Part shown: positions 48,753 through 61,500 of the stretch, in pieces
Layout: every line of letters begins with the position of its first letter
Numbering within the stretch: the stretch's first letter is position 1
Source of the DNA: Branchiostoma belcheri
Lineage: Eukaryota > Chordata > Leptocardii > Amphioxiformes > Branchiostomatidae
Reading direction: 5' to 3'
Length of the DNA: 64,000 nucleotides
Assembly: GCF_001625305.1 (NCBI RefSeq)
Contig: NW_017803932.1
Span: forward strand, 844,383-908,382
Translations under genes and position numbers: made by a program
The notes under the pieces: model-generated
What the model saw: the letters and a program-made list of their open reading frames with translations, nothing else
Database searches by the model: none
What the model was told of the DNA's origin: nothing

Positions 48753-51685
48753 GTGTTTCCTTTATTTTTTACGTGGAAAGGTAGAATGTTAGGGCTACTT
48801 CAATGATACTTCGAAACTAGGACAACCAAAGATTAATATGCATGTAGTATTCTGTTCAGGTCTAGTCAAGCGGAGATCTGCGTAACAACAACGGGGAGAG
48901 AGGACGCACGGCATGGGCACCACGTTTGGGTCGCGTGGCTGGCGACAGCGACCGTCTTCTATTCTCTGATTGTTTTAAATCGAAAAAATGGTTCTGGAAA
49001 CTAGATATTATATGAAAAGACTTCTTAAAGATAACAAGAAACTGCAAAATAAAGATGGATGGGAAAGTCTCCCGTCTTGTGCATGTTTGAACCAGTTATT
49101 TCGGTAATGTTGTGGAAGTTTTTTGGCGTCGAACGCCTGACTTATCGATCGAACGTGCTCTCATTTCGGGTGGTTCGAATTTCCGAAGTTGAAGAATGGA
49201 GACATGAAAAGGTAAGATCTCGTTACATTATCTATAAATAGTCTGACAAATCGAGTCTATAGACACAAGAGAATGATATGTAGGATATAATATCCATAGA
49301 GTTACATTTCATGAGAGAAACCTCTCCTTTTACCGCCGCTGCCGTATTATCGGTGCGGCTGCTCTCTCCCCTAAACTTGTTTGTAAACTTCTCATAGTCC
49401 AATGTGTTCAGCTACGTGGCTACCGGCTGAGTTTGGGAGGTCTTACATCGTGGTAAACAATATTAAACCTTTATTACCGTAAATGTCCGAATAAAGTACG
49501 CACTTTTAAAAACTTTTCAAACTACAAAAAGTGTCTCAGGCCGCCGCCAAAGTCGGGGTGCTTACCTTATTTGAGGTTTTCCCCGACGACAGATCCAACG
49601 ACTACCGACGAATATAGCGAAAACCGGCAAGGAGAATTGAAGCGCACGACATCGATTCGTGCATAACATGTCGGATGATAATGTTGACGAGTGGAAATAA
49701 AAGTTCAACTTTAATAAAGGAACGTATTCCATTTGTGTATCCTCGATATTGACACGAAATTGCGGCAAAACGATAAGACGCACGGTAAGATAATCTAGGT
49801 CACTCACGTCGCGGTGTTCGGTCATGCTGACGGGATGGTCGCCAGCCAGCCGCCGATCTCAGTGGAACCCCGGCCGAAAATAAATACCCCCGTAATTATT
49901 AACGCAATTCTAAGAGGGTTATGAGTGGTAAGATTTAAAATGGTCCGCAAGCCGTGATTGTTCTTGATCGTCGTAACGTAGTGAATAACGTTATAACATG
50001 ACAGTTGTGCTTCACCTGATGGTCAGTTCTAATGCACTTTCGGCTCTAGTGAAACACAGAAATATTCAACAAATGTTATATCCAAGCCGTTACACAGGTT
50101 CAAATGACAGAAATCTTTTCACTTCGTATCACAAATGTCTTTAAATATTAATAGATGCCGCAGAAAATTATTTTGTAGCGGGACAATACCAGCCAGTACT
50201 ACGTTAAAATGCTGGGTAGGTGTACACGGCATGGCCCTACAATGATAGGGTTTTTCGGGCGAAGTCTTTGAAATCTTTTGCTGCCCGCCGGTGGGTGGGG
50301 CCCATGTGCGTGCTGCTGTGGGCGTGACGCCGCTTTGTCTGACCAGGACGTGCCGTCGTCTTGGCAACGCAACGTGGGAAGCCAGCGGCCAGAAGCTTTT
50401 CATGCTGGGAAGTTTTTATTCCTTTGATTTTGTGACATGAGCAATAGTTTACTAAACGAGATATTTTAAAGAACTTTTTCGCTCTCTCCGTTCAGAATTG
50501 CATGTCCCGACAGCCCTTCGTTGTTGTTTTGGTTTCGGTGTCAAATTTTAAATACGCTAGCACATAAATTCTCCGACCATTCCCACTTCTCCGCCTCGAT
50601 CATTTGTTGCTCACCGATGGGCGGTCAATCAGCGCTGACGTGGTTTAGAACGTGGCGAGCGGCGCCGCGGCACCGGCAAGAACAGTCCCCTTACGTCGGC
50701 GGAAACTTACCCACGTCTCTCGTTCCGATGCGCCGCAAAGTACTTCATTTAAAACCGCGTACCTGAAAACAGGAAGAGGGAATAATTGAGTTTGGAGGTG
50801 TGAACAACAACGTAGTCTACTCTCCTTGATGCTATTATATCACCAAATCCACTGCCCCCATCCACAAACCAAAAAAAAAAAAATGTAGGGAAAAATAACG
50901 TCCCCGGACGGTAGCATAAAAAACAACAACAACTTCTTTCTCCAGGCTCCCGCTCGACGGGTGCTGGTGTCTGGACGCCCGCAACAGTTCAGGCCGATGG
51001 GAGTGCTGCTGAAACGTAGGACCTCGCGTCGTGCCGGTGAGAAGGGGCGGGGAAATCCACAAAGAGTGCTCCGCCCTCCATTTCTCTGAAGTTGCCGTGC
51101 TGCGCATATGAGTGTAGCAGGATCTCGTGGTATTAACGCAAAAGTCACGCTGTATTTTTCCGTAATTACGCTTCTCCCTGCCAAATCTAACCAAGGACAT
51201 TTTAGCCGTATTCCCGCGTTAATTTCAGGGTATTCCTGCGACAAAGTGGCAACTGTAACGTAGGCTGTACTGTACGTTCTTTCCTGGAACAAGTTGCCGT
51301 GAGCAGCGTACGCAACACATTGCAACCCTTCACTTATGCGCCGTTAAATAGATGTTGGTATGGACTCTTGATCAAAGCTGTAAGTTTCAGTTTTACGTTG
51401 GTAGCATGATAAAAGTAACATTATATCAAATAAATACTCAAAAGCCCACTTGTATATTCATGGTTCAGTAATATGCTGGACTCTGGAACGCCGAACATGA
51501 CCCACAGTTACGTCGCAGAGGACCGACCTTGTTATGTCCAAATAAATGGCGCGTTTCGTTCCGATGCGCCACAAAGTATTTGTTTTACTACCCCCAAACG
51601 AGTAAGCGTTAACTCTAGGAATAAAATCCAAAGGCTAAAAAACACTTTCAATCCATATTTTGATACTTCCTGACAAATTATAAAA

Positions 51686-51905
51686 AGTGGCGAACTCGGG
51701 GTACACCCTTGGAACTACCGCCCTAGTTACGTCGCAAAGTAGAAGGTTGACCCTTGACCTCAACGTTCGATCAATCACCATGGTAACACGTATGTAAAAA
51801 GTCTAACAAAAACTCTTTCGACATGGCCATATATCATCAAGAGGTTCATGGAATTTTCCTTTGAAATGTGTGATTTATGTTAAAAAGTGGCGAACTCGGG
51901 GCCCC
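51686..51905. repeat. Two direct copies of the palindrome unit, 200 bp apart
   Basis: AGTGGCGAACTCGGGGTAC at 51686-51704 and AGTGGCGAACTCGGGGCCCC at 51886-51905 match the arms of the palindrome at 48679-48752. Both are preceded by TAAAA. They may delimit a small repeat unit or be relics of a transposon end. Confidence 0.75.
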
Positions 51906-52334
51906 CTCCGTTAAATGCGCGAGTGAAGCGTATACGATCGCATTATAGCCATACATGCCATAAAATACTAGTACTAGTAATCTGATCAGCTGATCATGAG
52001 GTGATAAATCAACGGAAAGTGCATTTTTCGTACCAATAACAGGACTCTCTTCCAATCGCAGCCCAATATTGAATATGATTTTCACGTGTGCAGTTTCATA
52101 ATAGCTGCTTTGGCCCTTCAAAGACTTTAAAACAGCCACCTGTATAGTTCCTGCCAGGGGGTAAACTCGCGCCACACCCTCTCGAGCACAAGAGCTATCA
52201 ACGTTCAGTAACGAAGGTAAAAAAACGTGCCACATATAAAAAGGTAACGATCTTTCCTCATCAACCACGTCTAGTGAGGAGAAGACGAACTTCAGCAACA
52301 AGAAGGGTAACGATAGTAATGTTACGTTCTTCAT
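51849..52334 (-). CDS. Unassigned open frame with signal-peptide-like N-terminus
   Basis: The frame from the ATG at 52334 starts MKNVTLLSLPFLLLKFVFSS, a good match to a secretory signal (basic start, hydrophobic core, small residues). About 140 further residues include one CAREGVARVYP stretch but no domain that I recognise. It may be a first coding exon ending earlier at a GT, for example after CTATACAG, or may be fortuitous. Its 3' part overlaps the repeat word at 51886, which argues that the whole frame is not one exon. Confidence 0.25.
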
Positions 52335-53189
52335 AATGTCAAGGTTTTGCACTTTTTTTTCGAAATTCATCGACCACAAGAACATGGGGGGCAAATTGGA
52401 CCTTCTCTGGCCAATGGATATTGCCTGGCCAATTTGACACTGTCTTTTTGCCACCCTAGGATCTGCTTGGAGATTGGTCTCTACCCGACGCCAAATGTAA
52501 TCAGGTTTACAATTTCACCTTTGACCCAAGTTTCAGCAGACCTCGACATACCAAGAAGGCGGGCGCGGGCGGGCGGTGGATAGTTTCCCGATTTACACGA
52601 AGAGAAATCCATTATTGGAGGCAAGTAAGACATAGAAACTGACAGGCAAGTGTTTTGATGCCGAGCTTAATACTTAGGGGCAATTTCTCTTGAAAAGGAT
52701 AGCAGTAAGATCGTACTAGTAATCTATAACAGTTAACGGTTAGACCTTTTCTGGATGTTTAATATGGTGGAAACGAAAGGGGAGGGGCGAAACTAAGCGT
52801 ACGTACGACCAAGGACGCAACGAGACCGTACATGTACGTCTAACATGTGGCAAACATCAGCCAAACTAGCCTTTTTGGGTGATCAGGAAGAATGAAAAAT
52901 TTTACCCGGATTGTAAGATACGCATAGTTAGGTACAATGTAGAGCCAATTCCTTTGACTGTGGGCACATAAATAATGGAATGTCTAGTACCTATGTTTCT
53001 AACTTTTAATGGACAGAAATTTCAATGTAGACACGAGAATATGACAGGAAAGAAGTGATTATAGATCAGTTTGTAGCAAACTTGAAAGACATTGTGCTAT
53101 GTATGTATTTTTGTGTAATCTCAATCAGTCCTTGTCATTACTTTTGTGATTGATTTTTATTATTTCTTTCTTTTCTCATTAGGTTGGAC

Positions 53190-54310
53190 ATGGCAACAAC
53201 CGAACACAGGTCTCACACCAGCGTTGGTCAGAACTCATATTATGGGTCTCCCATTGGTGTCTCTCAGGACAACCATGACAGCAAAATAAAAATTCTGACT
53301 ACAAGATGGTAACAAAAATGTCAATTTGAATAGCACTGCTGAGAAACCCTACATGTGTGAGGAGTGTGGATACAGGACTGCTAAAAAGTCAAAATTATCC
53401 ATACATATGAGAGTCCACACTGGTGAAAAACCTTTCAAGTGTGACCAGTGTGACTATTCTGCAGCCAGGAAAGCTACTTTAGACAGCCACATGACAACCC
53501 ACACTGGTGAGAAACCTTTCATGTGTGGGGTCTGTGGATACAGGGCAGCTCGAAAGTATAACTTAACCCAACATATGAAAACTCATACAGGAGAAAAACC
53601 TTACAAATGTGACCAGTGTGACTATTCTTCTGCAGCGAAGTCTACCTTGGTAGTTCATCTAGCAAAACATGCAGGTAAAAAACCCTACATATGTGGGGAA
53701 TGTGGATACAGGACAGCAGCAAGGTCTGGCTTATACCAACATATGAGAAAACATACAGGAGAAAAACCCTACAAGTGTGACCAATGTGACTATTCTGCTT
53801 CACAGAAATCCTCATTAGATGACCATAAAGCAACACACACTGGTGAGAAACCCCACATGTGTGGGGTCTGTGGATACAGGACAATACAAAAAGTCTCACC
53901 TATCACAACATATGAGAACTCATACAGGAGAAAAGCCCTACAAATGTGACCAGTGTGACTATTCTGCTGCAGTGAAAACTACCTTGGAAGTTCACCTAGC
54001 AAAACATGCAGGTAACAAACCCTACTTGTGTGAGGAGTGTGGATACAGAACAGCTAAAAAATCCCACTTATCAACACATATGAGAACTCATACAGGAGAA
54101 AAACCTTACAAGTGTGACCAGTGTGACTATTCTGCAGCAAAGAAATCTACTTTGGACAACCATAAAGTAACCCACACTGGTGAGAAACCTTTCATGTGTG
54201 GGGCCTGTGGATACAGGACAGCTCGAAAAGCTAACTTAATCCAACATATGAAAACGCATGCTAGAGAAAAACCTACATGTATGGGAAGTGTGGATTCGGA
54301 ACAAATCTAA
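53190..54310 (+). pseudogene. Frameshifted C2H2 zinc-finger gene with about twelve fingers
   Basis: After a strong acceptor (TTTTCTCATTAG at 53182) the frame MATTEHRSHTSVGQNSYYGS runs 40 codons to a stop at 53310. The finger array then begins in another frame near 53326. Eleven fingers follow with TGEKP linkers, alternating between the CGYRTA and CDQCDYSA types; a twelfth is degenerate (MYGKCGFGT). There is a second shift inside finger 7 near 53890 and a third near 54275. Three frame breaks point to a pseudogene, unless they are sequencing errors. Such arrays bind DNA in intact relatives. The array is uninterrupted by introns, as is usual for this family. Confidence 0.82.
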
Positions 54311-55567
54311 AGTGTACATCTCACATTTAAAAATCCAAAACCAGAGAAAAAGGCTACAAGTGTAACCAAAGTGATTACTAATATTCTACTGCAAGATAAT
54401 CCACCTTGGACTACCATTTCCCAAAACACATTGGTGAGAACTGTTAATGTGTGGAGAGTGTGATGCCAACAGTACTTACCTTTCATCCATCCCTCTTCTG
54501 GACAATACAACTTCAGCACAATAATACTATTATACTTTCACTTGTCATACATACATGTACTTAAGTGGTGTCTCTGCTAGTATTAAAAGTACACCCACAA
54601 TGACATAGTAACTGCTGCAAACCAACTCTCAAACAGGACCCTCACCTCCCTCACACACCACGACCAATCATGTCCTCTTTCAGGACCAGTTCCAGGAGCC
54701 TGTAAATAGAACAGACACCACCACTATAGCTTTTAAAAACAGACTGAAAGGGGACTTGTATTCAGCTTTAATTGCTTTCAACATCCTAAGTGTTATGTTA
54801 CTTGTTTTATGTCAATGTAATTAATGTTGTTTTATTTCTTGTGCTTTAGTGTAGCCAAGGTCACCTGAAAAATAGGAGTGTGAGCTATTGGTAAAAATAA
54901 ATAAATGTATAAAATGAAATGAATAAATGTTGTCATGATGTGGCACAGCAAGGATGTGTATAATCTGAGAAGGAAAAATGCAGTAACTATCTTTAGTTTT
55001 TTGTTTGTCACTGATATGTTTCCTATGAAAAATATGACGGAGCTATGATTTATTTAGATTAGTCAACAAAATGAATCCTGGCTTCTTGTAAGAAAACAGA
55101 TCCTTCTTGACAAATGTAACTATGACACAAGACTATATGGTAGGTTACTGGAGAGAATTGCACCACCGACGGCAAATACATTTTCTACTATTATATGTTT
55201 TATATGTGCCATGGATGTCTGAAATAGCCTAATAAAAAAAGAAAGCTTACGTACTGCGTCATTCTATTTTCTTCAAAGTTTCTACCTGTTTCTTCTTGTA
55301 TTATAGTTATTGCTTGTTCTCGCCGGTCCTAGTTAGAGCTGCTAGTTTCGATAACGTCACAGGTACACGTCACGCCATTGTTTCCGGAGGTGTTGTTTAC
55401 ACGCCAGCCATAGGGTTACAGACTCTATTGATCTGCGAAAGTATGACTTAAAAGTTGAGAACACCTGTGGTGAGAATCATTCTGACTGGCACGCGGGGAA
55501 GAGGAGACTTATTCGGCATCGCAACATCCGGTACAGATCTAGATCGCCAGGTGACTGTTAACTCGAG
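54311..55567. other. Intergenic region between zinc-finger pseudogene and TPR gene
   Basis: No gene is called apart from a probable LINE 3' end (separate entry). The 250 bp before 55568 should include the TPR gene promoter; CpG-containing sequence becomes more frequent from about 55.32 kb. Confidence 0.4.
54600..54930 (+). mobile_element. Possible LINE 3' terminus
   Basis: A frame reads FQEPVNRTDTTTIAFKNRLK then GDLYSALIAF, resembling the last residues of CR1-type reverse transcriptases. It is followed by a 3' UTR-like stretch and a tail of repeated AAATAAATG-like units. Only the extreme 3' end would be present. The evidence is short, so the call is tentative. Confidence 0.4.
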
Positions 55568-58500
55568 ATGGCGGGGCCGTGGCCCTTCCTACCGCCTGGC
55601 CAGGCCGACCGACACCAGCAGTCATGTAAGTTCTTGTTCCTCTTTCCTTTCTTCTTTCAGATAATAGGCTTAACAGCTAACTAGACATAATTTAAAGATA
55701 TGAGAGAGGGCATATGCATATTCAAAACTTCATAAGTCCCAAACAAGGTTCAAGAATATTACCGTACGGTTGACGTACAGTTTGTTTTACTTCCGGGTTT
55801 ATATATCTCACTGCGCGCAAGGTGGTGCGAGCTCTAAAACTTCATGGTGAAGGTGCGAGCTCTAAACTTATGGTACCATGGCAGATTGTAGACTATATGC
55901 TTGAGCCACAGTGGGTTCGGGCACTGCTGTAAAAACAGTAAAACCCTTAAGGCCCAAATGTACGCAATATGATGGCGTTGAAGGTATGTGGTATGTCGCA
56001 ACACACTTAGCTTGATCAACAAACGTAGAATATGTTTACTCAACACGTTAAAAATGTACACGTATCTTAGGGCGTATTCAGCAGGAGCAAGTCATGAGTC
56101 AACTGGGCACGGCCTAGCTGGCAACGGTGACTGATAGTGTCTTCTGTCTTGCCTCCTCGGGATCTGCTTGGAGATAACGTTAATAATTCCCTAGCTTGGT
56201 ATACCAGTACGGTTAACCTTCGAAACAAGATTTTTGTAGGGCGCCACTGGGGCCCCTCAGTAAAGTTGATAGACATGTCCGCCCGTGTCACACATTGATT
56301 TAGCAGTGACTACTGAGAACCGCTGGTATAACGACAGAGCTCTGAATAGCAGTGCATTTCAACGTTAATGCCATGAGTCTCCTTTTTTTTGCGATTGTAC
56401 TTCTATGAATTATCAAGTTGCTGTTTCAAAACATAACGCTGTCAACACTTAGACATGTTGGGGGATATCCGGACGTGAACAGTCAATCTTCATTGATCGA
56501 TCGAAGTTCAAATATAAGTAACTGTTATACATGTAGCTCACAAAAACACGTGACTTGTTTCAGTCAGGAACAAATTTAAACAGCGGCCTGTATGATGCTG
56601 AATCACATGAACTATCAAAGGTGAGATAAGTCATAAAGAAAACAAGTAACCTCACAATGTCAACAAGCGGACGGTCCACCGCCAACGGTGCAATATGGGT
56701 CCACGAAAAAAAAATGATGTGCTCAAAACACAACACTACTTTCAACCCCAGAAACATACTGCGAAACTGATTGAATTAGTCTAGTTTTAATTAAGTAAGA
56801 CGGAAAGTCGCTATCGATCTTACACACCCATTTTGCTGACAGCCTTCTTTTTCAACTGTACTGTTTCTTCAAAATCCTTCTCAGTGGCTATATATAGGAA
56901 ATACAGTCTTTTTGTTTTACGAAGTACCAAGGGGGTCTCATTTTAAACCTCCTTGGAAGTACTATACTCAACAGGTGTGTCACTTTTTACTTTCCGTCAC
57001 AAAGCCTTTCATTAGCCATCTGATCTGAGTAGCCCAGTTTCGGTGTTCTCTGGTTTGCTGAACACACAATTAGGTTTCGTGTTTACATGTAGAAGCAAAG
57101 ACCTTTGGTAGAGGTTTCGATCGCATCGACATCTTTCACTTTCCAGCATTAATACATCCTGATATACAAAGATTCCAAAACTCACTGTACAGTCCTTGTT
57201 GCAGTATTGGCCCACCCTGTATGCAGTGTTTTACGTACACACCACATAGACCTCATATCTCTCGATCGTCAGGCCGCAATAGCCAAATTATTTCAAAGAA
57301 TTACTGCACCCATTTGTGAAAAACCCTTTAAATGTGCAGATATATAGGATATAAGATAGGAAGATAGGAAGCTTGGCCACCTTTATACCCCTCAAAATAA
57401 TTCCAAAGCTGCTGTGGCCTTGTTTTTGAATTTACCATTTGCATGTTAAATTTGTGCAGTCTTTCTAGCAGCGATCATACTAGAAGGTTAGTTCAGATAG
57501 GGTATATCATGCACCGTGTGTATACGTTACAGTGTACAGGACCTTGTTGTCTTCGTCAGAAGGACTATGAAATTGTCTCGCCGCATTGTGGGGACTGCGG
57601 ATTTAGCGATATAACTCTGGCAGGCATGATTCGACGTCCATGATTTTTGGCAGGCAGATTACCGTTGTTGAGGCCAAAGTCAAGTGCAAGTTTCGGCTTC
57701 GTGGGGGGTCCGTGCGTCACGTTAGTGCACCTTTTGTGTTTGTGACTTGTTAGCAAAATAACTCGAGTATATGTACATTGATGTTTATAATTTTTTGTAG
57801 GCAACTTACTATTGTTGAGACCAAGGTTAAGTTCGTTAATGGGCTTCGTGGGGGGTTCCGTTGTCACTGTAGCGGACCTTTTGTGTTTAGAAATCCCCCA
57901 CCAACATCTGCTTGGAGACAGCCGACAGCTGGATATAGCCGGGGAACCCCATAATGGGATGAGATCAAATGACGTTACATTGAGGGATTGTACTATAATA
58001 ACTTCAGCAGGGGGAGGATAGGTTGGACATGTGTCAGGTTATTTTCTACGGCCACACCAAGTAATTGCTATGGATGACGTCCACTGGAGACCTTAAATTT
58101 AAGGCAAAAGCGCAATAAAAACACGAAGGGCCGAAAAACGAGATGCCTAGATTTGGAATATACTAACTGTAGAAATACAAATGTTAGGACACAAATTGAA
58201 TAAAAGAACGCAGTGTAACAAGAAACAAGTCTTCTATTTGTCATAAAGATAAATTAACAAAACAGCAGTACGTAGTCACCCTGTTCTGATTCTTTCCTTT
58301 ATAACATCTTCTCTTATTATATTTTACGACACTGTCGTGACACTTTCAACACAGTAAGAATTTCTTGAAAGTTTTTTTTTCCAGTAACAGTCCAAAATCA
58401 AATAACGTAGGGGGGGGGGGCGGCTAACACGGGTGACGACGCATCTGTACATTAAATCTGCGGCAAACCGTTTCAGGGTGTTCTGTACCATAAAGAGTAC

Positions 58501-61500
58501 AGAGATTCTTTTGTACTTTAGACCAAATTGATTATTAAAAAGAGTAAAGAATACGCATGTTCATTTCTCTAGAACGATGTACCTCTGACGAAGACATGAG
58601 ATCTCCGACCTCTAGTTTACGAAAGACCAAAGGTACAACTTCAACAAGGCTTCATCGGGTCAGTTTTCACCGTTCCAAACCCATTTTCACCCTTCAAAAC
58701 CCAATTTTCACCCTTCAAAACTCAAATTTTCATCGTTCAAAACTTAATTTTTCATCCTTCAAAACTTACATTTCACCGTTCAAAACCCAATTTTCACCCT
58801 TCAAAACTTAATTTTTCATTGTTCAAAATTTAATTTTTCACCCTTCAAAAGTCAATTTTTCACCCTTCAAAACCCAATTTTCATCGTTCAAAACTTTTTT
58901 TCACCCTTCAAAACTCAAATTTTCACCCTTCAAAACTTTTTTTCACCCTTCAAAACTCAATTTTCATCGTTCATCGACTCGTCCCCAGGATACTATGGTT
59001 GGCTCTTCCCAGTATGCTTTGCGCGGAGCGCGGTCTCTTTCCCAGGGCAGTCAGATACAAACACGAATACGCTGTTATTCGCTGCAGTCCCGCCGTGCCC
59101 AGAACGTAATTTTATATTATACCGGACGCTGTGAAGGAAACATTTCCAACCCGGTTCCAACCGCACCAAGGCACGATTTTCAACCGGCTGTTTTTGTAAG
59201 TTAGAATGGGGAGGGGGGCCGGGGGCGTTTCTAAGTACTTAGACTACGTTTCTAAGTACTTAGACTAAGTTAGAGTAGTTTTTTCGTGTTTATAAATTAT
59301 GTTGTGGACAGAGTCCGACGGACTGTTGTTGGTTTGTTGTAACCCCAAAGCTTACTGCTCCATTGGTTTTGGAACTACTTGTATTTGTTTTGAGTGGCGG
59401 ACAGACGTATATTTTCCGACATAAATTCCCAACTATTTTCCACCGACACAGTTTCTCCGTTACATAACTGTTTGGCCCTGGGGAACTTTCGGTGGAGAGG
59501 CAGCCCCATTCACAGTTTGACCACAACAATTCAGACGAAAAAACCTAACCGTTACTAAACTTAGAGTAAAAGTAGAAACACTCCCCTCCACATTCTAATT
59601 ATGCGCAAGGCAAAACATGTCATATCATATTCATAACAATGCAACAGACAGCATATAGGATGATACATTTGGGGAAGGTAGGATACCGGTAGTTCACAAC
59701 AATTTGAGAAGTGAGAAAGAGCAGGGTGGAAATGAATAAGAAAAGCCAAGGAAAGGTGAGACAATCTGTAGCACATTAATGAATGAATTACAATGAGCTC
59801 TATGCATAAGCAANNNNNNNNNNNNNNNNNNNNTTGTGGTCAAACTGTGAATGGGGCTGCCTCTCCACCGAAAGTTCCCCAGGGCCAAACAGTTATGTAA
59901 CGGAGAAACTGTGTCGGTGGAAAATAGTTGGGAATTTATGTCGGAAAATATACGTCTGTCCGCCACTCAAAACAAATACAAGTAGTTCCAAAACCAATGG
60001 AGCAGTACGTTTTGGGGTTACAACAAACCAACAACAGTCCGTCGGACTCTGTCCACAACATAATTTATAAACACGAAAAAACTACTCTAACTTAGTCTAA
60101 GTACTTAGAAACGTAGTCTAAGTACTTAGAAACGCCCCCGGCCCCCCTCCCCATTCTAACTTACAAAAACAGCCGGTTGAAAATCGTGCCTTGGTGCGGT
60201 TGGAACCGGGTTGGAAATGTTTTCCTTCCACAGCGTCCGGTATAATATAAAATTACGTTCTGGGCACGGCGGGACTGCAGCGAATAACAGCGTATTCGTG
60301 TTTGTATCTGACTGCCCTGGGAAAGAGACCGCGCTCCGCGCAAAGCATACTGGGAAGAGCCAACCATAGTATCCTGGGGACGAGTCGATGAACGATGAAA
60401 ATTTGAGTTTTGAAGGGTGAAAAAAAGTTTTGAACGATGAAAATTTGAGTTTTGAAGGGTGAAAAATTAAGTTTTGAACGATGAAAATTTGAGTTTTGAA
60501 GGGTGAAAATTGGGTTTTGAAGGGTGAAAATTTGAGTTTTGAAGGGTGAAAAATGAAGTTTTGAACGATGAAAAATTGAGTTTTGAAGGGTGAAAATTGG
60601 GTTTTGAAGGGTGAAAATTTGAGTTTTGAAGGGTGAAAATTGGTTTTGAAGGGTGAAAATGGGTTTTGAACGGTGAAAACTGACCCGATGAAGCCTTGTT
60701 GAAGTTGTACCTTTGGTCTTTCGTACTAGTTGTATCTTGTAAATGTCGATATGCATGCGGTTTTGACAAGAAGTTTTGTTTCACGTCCATAAGTTCCGCC
60801 AACTCACTTTAGAATGGGTTTCAACACATGTTTAGCCATATCAAGTAAATCTTATGGTACAATTTATCTTTATTGCCCCTTTTGTTGTTTTCTGCTGTGC
60901 ATTTGTTTGTTTCTTTGGGGCCTTTTTGTTCCCTCTCTGATGTGGAGTCTACGGAGATGCCACCTACAGAATTTATTTGCTGTGGCCCGTACTAGTGGCC
61001 GACTCCATATGGAGATGCCACCAGGCCTTATCAAACGGGGCCCAAAAGTATTAATCATATATATTGCCCATGTAATAAACTCTATCATCCTGAGAAAAAA
61101 AATTAGCTCACAGTGTTACAAATTACTGATGTTTTAGTTATTCGACTAAGGCCATAGACGACTAGTTAGGGTTTGAAAAATAAAGTTTGCGCATTTGGTA
61201 TGGTCCAAATTATTCTCACTAGCTGAATGCCAAAAGTTGGCGCGCGCGGGACCGTGCAAAACAATGTTGCTTCTTGTAGTACAAAGGTGAAAGCTCCTTG
61301 GTAGCACTCACATAGCTTCGACATGGATTGGTTATATGAATCCGAGTGGCCAGAGTCATCAGACGATGATTGGGAATCTCCGGATATGTTGTTTCCTGAA
61401 TTCTTGGGAAATTTTGGCCACACGGCCGGGATATCACGGGCTACAGCCTCCGGTAGGTTTTGAACAAATGGTTTTGGATTATGTCGTATAAATTTGCACT

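Larger units (their letters stand above)
47933..53189. other. Gene-poor intergenic DNA with dispersed repeats
   Basis: I cannot support a complete gene here. The region holds the 74-bp palindrome and related words, CpG-rich patches (about 50.2-50.8 and 50.9-51.3 kb) that could be promoters or UTRs, and a minus-strand frame at 51849-52334 with a signal-peptide-like start. Other open frames overlap each other on one strand (for example 50.84-51.3 kb) and look non-coding. Confidence 0.45.

Noticed and set aside
50840-51325. 161-residue minus-strand frame, with a second long frame overlapping it
   Set aside because: Two long frames overlap on one strand and neither has a recognisable motif; GC-rich sequence with few stops explains both.
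57565-57867. 100-residue minus-strand frame with internal repetition
   Set aside because: The repetition is explained by the diverged tandem DNA duplication at 57640-57888.
58557-58811. Repetitive frames reading IFTLQN or HPSKPNF
   Set aside because: They are translations of the 21-22 bp minisatellite in different frames, on both arms.
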